The notes under the pieces are model-generated. The model was not told where the DNA came from. It saw only the letters and a program-made list of their open reading frames with translations, and made no database searches. A DNA stretch of 64,000 nt, from contig OZ022256.1 of the NCBI GenBank assembly GCA_963978905.1, positions 38,984,001-39,048,000 on the forward strand, in the 5' to 3' direction. Origin of the DNA: Trichostrongylus colubriformis (taxonomy: Eukaryota > Nematoda > Chromadorea > Rhabditida > Trichostrongylidae). The position numbers and the translations under genes are program-made. Shown one piece after another: positions 37,601 through 43,600 of this stretch (positions are counted from its first letter, which is position 1; each line of letters opens with the position of its first letter).

Positions 37601-40600
37601 ACCAGCCTCTGAAAACTCCTTCAGGTCTTCATATTACCAAAACCGTCTTCGGACCAACAATATATGGCAAAGGACTCTTAATAGGCGATAATTTCACAAA
37701 TAATATCTGCCACCAATTGACAGCCATTTGTGAGCGAAGTGAGCAGAAATCGTCGCCAAAGCAAAGGCAAAGAATTAGACGATCAAAACCGGCAAGTAGA
37801 TATTGTCTGGACGTATTTATCAAACAACCCTTAATACCCGGAAGAAGCTGGCCCAACGGCAAGATGACCGGAATAATTTCAGCCTATGGCACCGCAAGGT
37901 CACCAAAAACACTAATACCCAATCAAAAGGTCAGGAAAAACTATCCTCCTAAAACACGACGCAAATCCAGAGATTTCCACTCAAACAATGAATTTCAACG
38001 AGAAGACAGCACAAAGCTGAATAGAGAACAGGTGGCGATCGAGCCCGTAAGAAGGATAGCGTCAGAAATGAAGTGGAAACTTCCGAAAGTCCCATGCAAA
38101 AGCATGCAAAAGCAAAAGGCAAAGACCGCCACGACATCCATCGAGCCACAAGTTCAATATCCCCCTTTCGAACAAATTAAACGGTGCACCAATGTCGTGC
38201 CAACCTTTGAAAAATTTCACCCACCGTTACTGGGGGAAAGGCCCTACCAAAAAAAAGGTTGTGGCGGCCGGTGATCGTCGGTGGTCCAGACGTCTGCCAT
38301 GCTGGTATGATGTCCAGTCCAGTCGACCCTTCAGGCGATCGAAAGCATCAAAGTATTATAGGCGTTAATGGGGCATTTTGTGGCACCCTATCTCACGCGG
38401 GTTTGTACATAAGTGTCAACGTAGCCCAATTATCAATAGCCACTATCGAATAATCAACCCAATTGTTCGTCGTGATCTACCACGTCAACCAACTTCCACC
38501 CCCAACTTCAACTTCATCAACGCCAACTACCTCCACGCCCTCTTCCTCAACGCCGTCGTCAACCTTCAACAAGCTGCACCCGATCGAGCCGTCACCACAT
38601 CACAAGCCGCACATCACTCAATCGAGCCGTTCTCTCCGCACCAGCCCACTCCTATCGACGAGCAGCACAAGAAGAAATATTGATAAATTTGATGTATTAT
38701 TCGTTATTCTTGTGCCGGCGGGAGTGTCGTCGTCGACGACGACCCCTGCTATCTTCTGTAATCGTCAGACCCCTCTCTCCCTCGTTGAGGGGGGAGGAGT
38801 TGGGCAGTGCGGCCAAAGTAAGCACTCCTCTATTTTACGGTGATAGGGAACGGCGCCCTCACCACCTCTCTCGATCTCGCACTCTACGTTTTGATAAACA
38901 ATTCCACTGAACCGCCTTTATTCATTTATTACATCGCAAGGGCCACCATACCCTAGAGTCTCACGCACCCATCTACACAACTTCGTAGCAATGCGAATGA
39001 AATCACTCTCTGTTACGTTCACTGGTCGAATACCACAAAAGAAATCGAGCACTTCATTCGAAACTGTCACGAATGTCAGGAAGCAGCCAAAGCCCACGAG
39101 GAGACTAAATTATTTTCTTGGCATTTGAATAGAAACCATAGTTTCGAGTGCATATTGATCATGCGGACCGATCGACGAAAAGATGTTCCTTATTGTGATT
39201 GATTCATCTTCTAAATGGCCCGGAGTATTCGAAATGACGACGACGCGAGTAGTGCAACGATAAGGCAATTTAACGCCTATTCTCTCAATTGGGTGATCCG
39301 GAAACATTGGTATCCGACAACGGATTGTGAATCACACACATTCGATCTCCACCATCTTTTTATCCGCAGTATAATGGATAACCTGAGAAGTTCTTAGACA
39401 CGCTCGGAACTGTTTTCAGAAAAGAGAATTCAACAGCTAAAGGATTACAGAAGTTCCTTTTACTGTCGAACGCCTAGTTTCTCGTCACCTGGAGTCGATC
39501 ACTGGGGCAGAAAACCTCTTGGAAAGAAAGCAGCGCTTTCCTATCACAGGCTGAACACAGTGACGATTCGAACCATTGGGGGGGAGGGGTAGCAGTGAGA
39601 TACCACAGGCAAACGTTGACCCCTTCTAACTCGCTTTGGAACAGCCCGTAGCACGTTTACACAGTTATGGTCAGCGTTCGAAGCTCTACCGATCTGTAGG
39701 GATCCCCATTGGAAGTCCCATGGAAATTTGAAAGCTCTTCCTGGTATATGTAACATCCTCTACATGTGATAACCTGTTTCAAATATACTCCCGTGTCAAA
39801 AGACGAAATCATTCGGATCAACGGATCGATTACTCCCGTCCGAGTCCCTCAAGGGGCATGAAGTTATAACGACAATGGGTACCTTTGCGCAATGACCGTA
39901 ATCCCTCGTCACGTGATATAGCGGCACAGCAAAATCGTATTTTACGATTTCTCGCATTCGTCGTTGTTTTTCTACCATTTTGAGATCTTCTACGATTTGT
40001 CACCGTTTAGTTCATTCAGGCATTATTTCTTACCACTTCTGGTTCATGGCAACCACTCTCGTCTTCTCGTTTTAGTTTTGGCATCAGCAGAAGGCTAGGC
40101 AGGTCAGGTAACAACAAACCGATTTCATCATGTTTTATGTTACTCGTCATATACCCGCCTTATCACAGTTCCGCCGTTCCATCCTAATGAGGGCGACATC
40201 GTGTCCGCATTCTCTTTTTTGGATGAAAACCAAGATGACAACGCCAGCCAAGATCAGGCACTTAACACTTCTATTATAGCCGGATGCCGTGTCATTCCTG
40301 CAAGATAACAATCGCAGGTTCACCGATATGGGTCCGAATGTCTCCTTGAGAACAAATCCAGCTCCCCATTATGTCGTATCGCAGCGAGGTCAGAAGATCA
40401 CTCCTTATAGTGCATTGAACTCCGAGCCGTACTCTGTTAGGGAGCTGATAGCTTATCTGTTCCGTACCGTTTTCGATTATATTACAACTAGAACCACGGA
40501 TCTCCTTCAGCGAGTGGCTTCCCTCGCTGAAGGATCGCGACCCGTTAGGTTTCAAGGCTACGTGGCGCGACCCCAGGTGGCGATAGGGAGCTATTCGCAG

Positions 40601-43600
40601 GCCAAAAGCCACCATGTACCTGCCCTGAAACACAGCTGGATTTATGGGATGGACTCCCTGTGTTTGCTGCGCTGGGCTGATTCACACTTTTGTATCCATG
40701 CAGACGTTTCTTGCATACGTGTGGGAGCGTTTTGTATGATGCAGTTGGTATCCTGCATTCGGTTCAGCCAAAAGCTTGCATTCTAACGACTGGGAGGTAC
40801 ATGGGAGGCGGTCCGGGGCGCCTCCAACAAATAAACCCCACGTTCACTTTGGGACAGCCTGGCTAACTACTTAGAATATACCCAGCCCCCACGACAGAGC
40901 CTAGCAAGTTACTCGTGGGTCTCCATCTTGCCGAAAACAGCAATAAGAATGGGCCTCATTCCCCTGAACTTGAGGGAGCCCCCAATACGGTAGCTTCCGG
41001 TAGGACCGCTCGGGACAGGCTGCTGAAATCTGAGGGCTACAAAAGGCTGGTCTAAATCGAGAAGGACTATGATGGCCATCCGTACTGACAACGCACGAAC
41101 TCTTACATCGGAAGCGAGTATCGAAGATCTGATGATGCAAGCCAGAAATATCAAGTACGACGTCATCGGACTGACCGAGACGAGGAGGCATCGCCCGCCA
41201 CACGCCGTGTATGAGACTTGTGAAGAACTGTTACTAAGAACATGCGACAGGAGAGGCCGTGCCGGTGTGCGCGCTCTCGTCAACACGCACTTGGTCATGA
41301 ACACCGATTCGTACGAAAATCTGACAAACCGAGTCGGACGTTTGCAATTGAAAAGGCGCGGTTCAATGGCGGCTTTGACCATCCTCGTCGCCTACGCACC
41401 AACATCAAGCTACGACGAGGACGAGCTCGAAGCATTTATGTGGAATTGGAAAAGTTCTATTAGGAAAACCACACCTTCTTCAACGTCTCCGCGACTCCAA
41501 CGCCAAGATCGTCCTCGAAAGAAAGGACAATGAGCTTTACATCGGGACTCACGGAATGGAATGGAATGAGCAGGGTGAAAGGCCGTGTGAGTTCATTATG
41601 TCGATCAACTCCATTCATGGTAACTCACAGTTCCAGAAGCCCTCTCATCTGCGATGGACTTGGGAGTCACCCGTGGACAATTCCAAAATGAGAACGACCA
41701 CATCATATTCAAACAAAGGTTCTGCCTGACCGACGTCACTGTTGTTCCGAAGTTCTATATTCAACAGAAGGTTCTGCCTGACCGACGTCGCCGTTCTTCC
41801 AAAGTTCTATAGGGGATCAGACCATCGACTCATCTGCGCGAAATTCCTCTTTCCGATACGTGGAGAGAGAGCCACGTAATTCAAGGAGCGAAGACCCAAG
41901 ACAGTCATCAACTGGGAACACTTCGTTTCTCTCGCAGGTGTATGAGAGGATTCCGTTATCGAAAGCATCGACGACGAGTACAACCGGCTCGTTGAGTATC
42001 TTCACGATTATGCGAGGAGGGCAGAGAGTTTGAAAGTCACCAAAACCGTCTCTCTTCGGAAACTCTCGAGTTGATACGCCTACGTGGAGTCGCACGAGCC
42101 GCAGGCAACTGCCAACTGAATTTGCGAAGCAACGCAGTGAGGCAATAAAAGAAGATCTCAAGGAGAGAAGAGCAGCAGTGTTGGCTGAAGCAGCAGAGGA
42201 TGGGAGGAGCATCAGCAATGCCTGCCGATTTTTCGCCAGCTTAAGACCAAAATGACCGGTCTCCGGCGTCCGGACGGTACAGATACTGCTTCCCGAGATG
42301 GAGAAGGTCATCTCGACTTCTACTTAGATCTTTCGATAGCCATGTCCAACTGCTTAGGAGCAATCTAAAGCAGGATGGATGTGTCGTACCATCAGCTCTC
42401 CCTTGCGAAGTCCGACACGCCATTTCGTCGGTGAAGAATGTACAGCACCCGGCCCCGACAGGATCAGACCGGAACATCTGAAGAATCTCCCGCCAGTTGT
42501 GTTCAAAACGCTGCCCTGACTCTTCACACGCTACCTGTCGGAATGCAAGGTACTCACATCGTGGAAAACCAGCAGGACGTGTTGCTATACTATAAGAAGG
42601 GAGATTCACACGAAATTGGCAATTATCGCCCAATCTGCCTGCTGTCTGTAGTCTACAAGCTTTCACTCTTGTCATCTTGAATAGGATCGGTAGAACTTTG
42701 GACGAAGGAGAGCCATGCTAGCAAGCAGGGTTTCGGAGAGGATTCAGTGCAATCGATCAGATCCACACGGTTACTAGGCTCATTGAAGTGTCGCAAGAGT
42801 ACAAGCTGCCGTTATGTCTCACATTCATCGGTTTGAAAAAAGCGCCGCCCTTGGGAACGTCATGCGTCAGTTGGAGTGGTAAGGAATGGAAGTGGGGGTC
42901 GATGGCCGGCATCTACACCACATCCGCTTCGCTGACGACATTGTGCTAATAACACCGACAATCCAACAAGCAGAACGGATACTAGCCGATTTCGGTTGCG
43001 AGTGTGGAAAGATCGGTCTGCAGCCGAACCTGACGAAGAGGATGTTCATGAGAAACGGATGGTACCTGACGCCCCATTCACACTCAAGGGAACGAACATC
43101 ACCGAATGCTTCAGCTATGTGTACCTAGATCGGGAAGTCAATATGATGAACGACTTAGCACCATAGCTGAGCAGGAGAAAAAGAGCGGCTTGGGGCGCCT
43201 CCAAGACCATTGAAGGAGTAGTGAAGAAGACGAAGTACACCGGCTCGGCGCCCATCTCTTCGTTTCCGCTGTCCTTCCTGCCCTAACATACGAATCAGGG
43301 ACATGGTCTCTACGTAAGCAGGTGAAGCATGCGGTCGGCGTTATCAAACGCGCCATCGAAAGGACGATGCTCGGAGTATCCCGATACACGCACGCAAGTG
43401 CAGAGGGGAATCCGGAGTTCCGAAGTTCGTCGTCGATCGAGGATCAGGGACGCCGTCCTACTCGCCAATTAGTCGAAGATTGGAAGGCGACACGTCATGC
43501 GATATCACGATCACCGTTGGACCAGAGCGATTACCGACTGGGTCCCACGGGACGTCAAACGAATACCTGGGCGCCGGCCCGATGGTCAGACTTCTTCACG

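Larger units (their letters stand above)
35080..38979 (+). mobile_element. BEL/Pao element, young deletion derivative, 3900 bp
   Basis: Two 255-bp LTRs (35080..35334, 38725..38979), 5-bp target duplication ACTTC (35075..35079 and 38980..38984), TG...CA ends, a tRNA-like primer site after the 5' LTR, and a single long frame. BEL/Pao elements normally have about 5-6 kb of gag-pol; here reverse transcriptase, RNase H and integrase core are absent. The polypurine tract before the 3' LTR is weak (GGCGGGAG). Inserted in the Ty3 relic in FMO-A intron 2. Confidence 0.93.
32200..39560 (+). mobile_element. Ty3/gypsy retrotransposon relic, split by a BEL/Pao insertion
   Basis: Domains in order: Gag-like (32400..32900), protease (33140..33330), reverse transcriptase (33580..34150), RNase H (34300..34700); then the 3.9-kb BEL element; then integrase zinc finger and core (38985..39400). 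Many frameshifts and stops throughout. Both outer limits are approximate because no LTR pair was recognised. In FMO-A intron 2, antisense to the gene. Confidence 0.82.

Noticed and set aside
29836..38274. BEL relic at 29830 and BEL element at 35080 as parts of one element
   Set aside because: The 35080 copy has its own LTR pair and target duplication; the 29830 relic is much more decayed and has its own Pol end.
40289..40786. 165-codon plus-strand frame before the RTE element
   Set aside because: No recognisable family. A frame of similar length overlaps it on the other strand; perhaps LINE 5' sequence.
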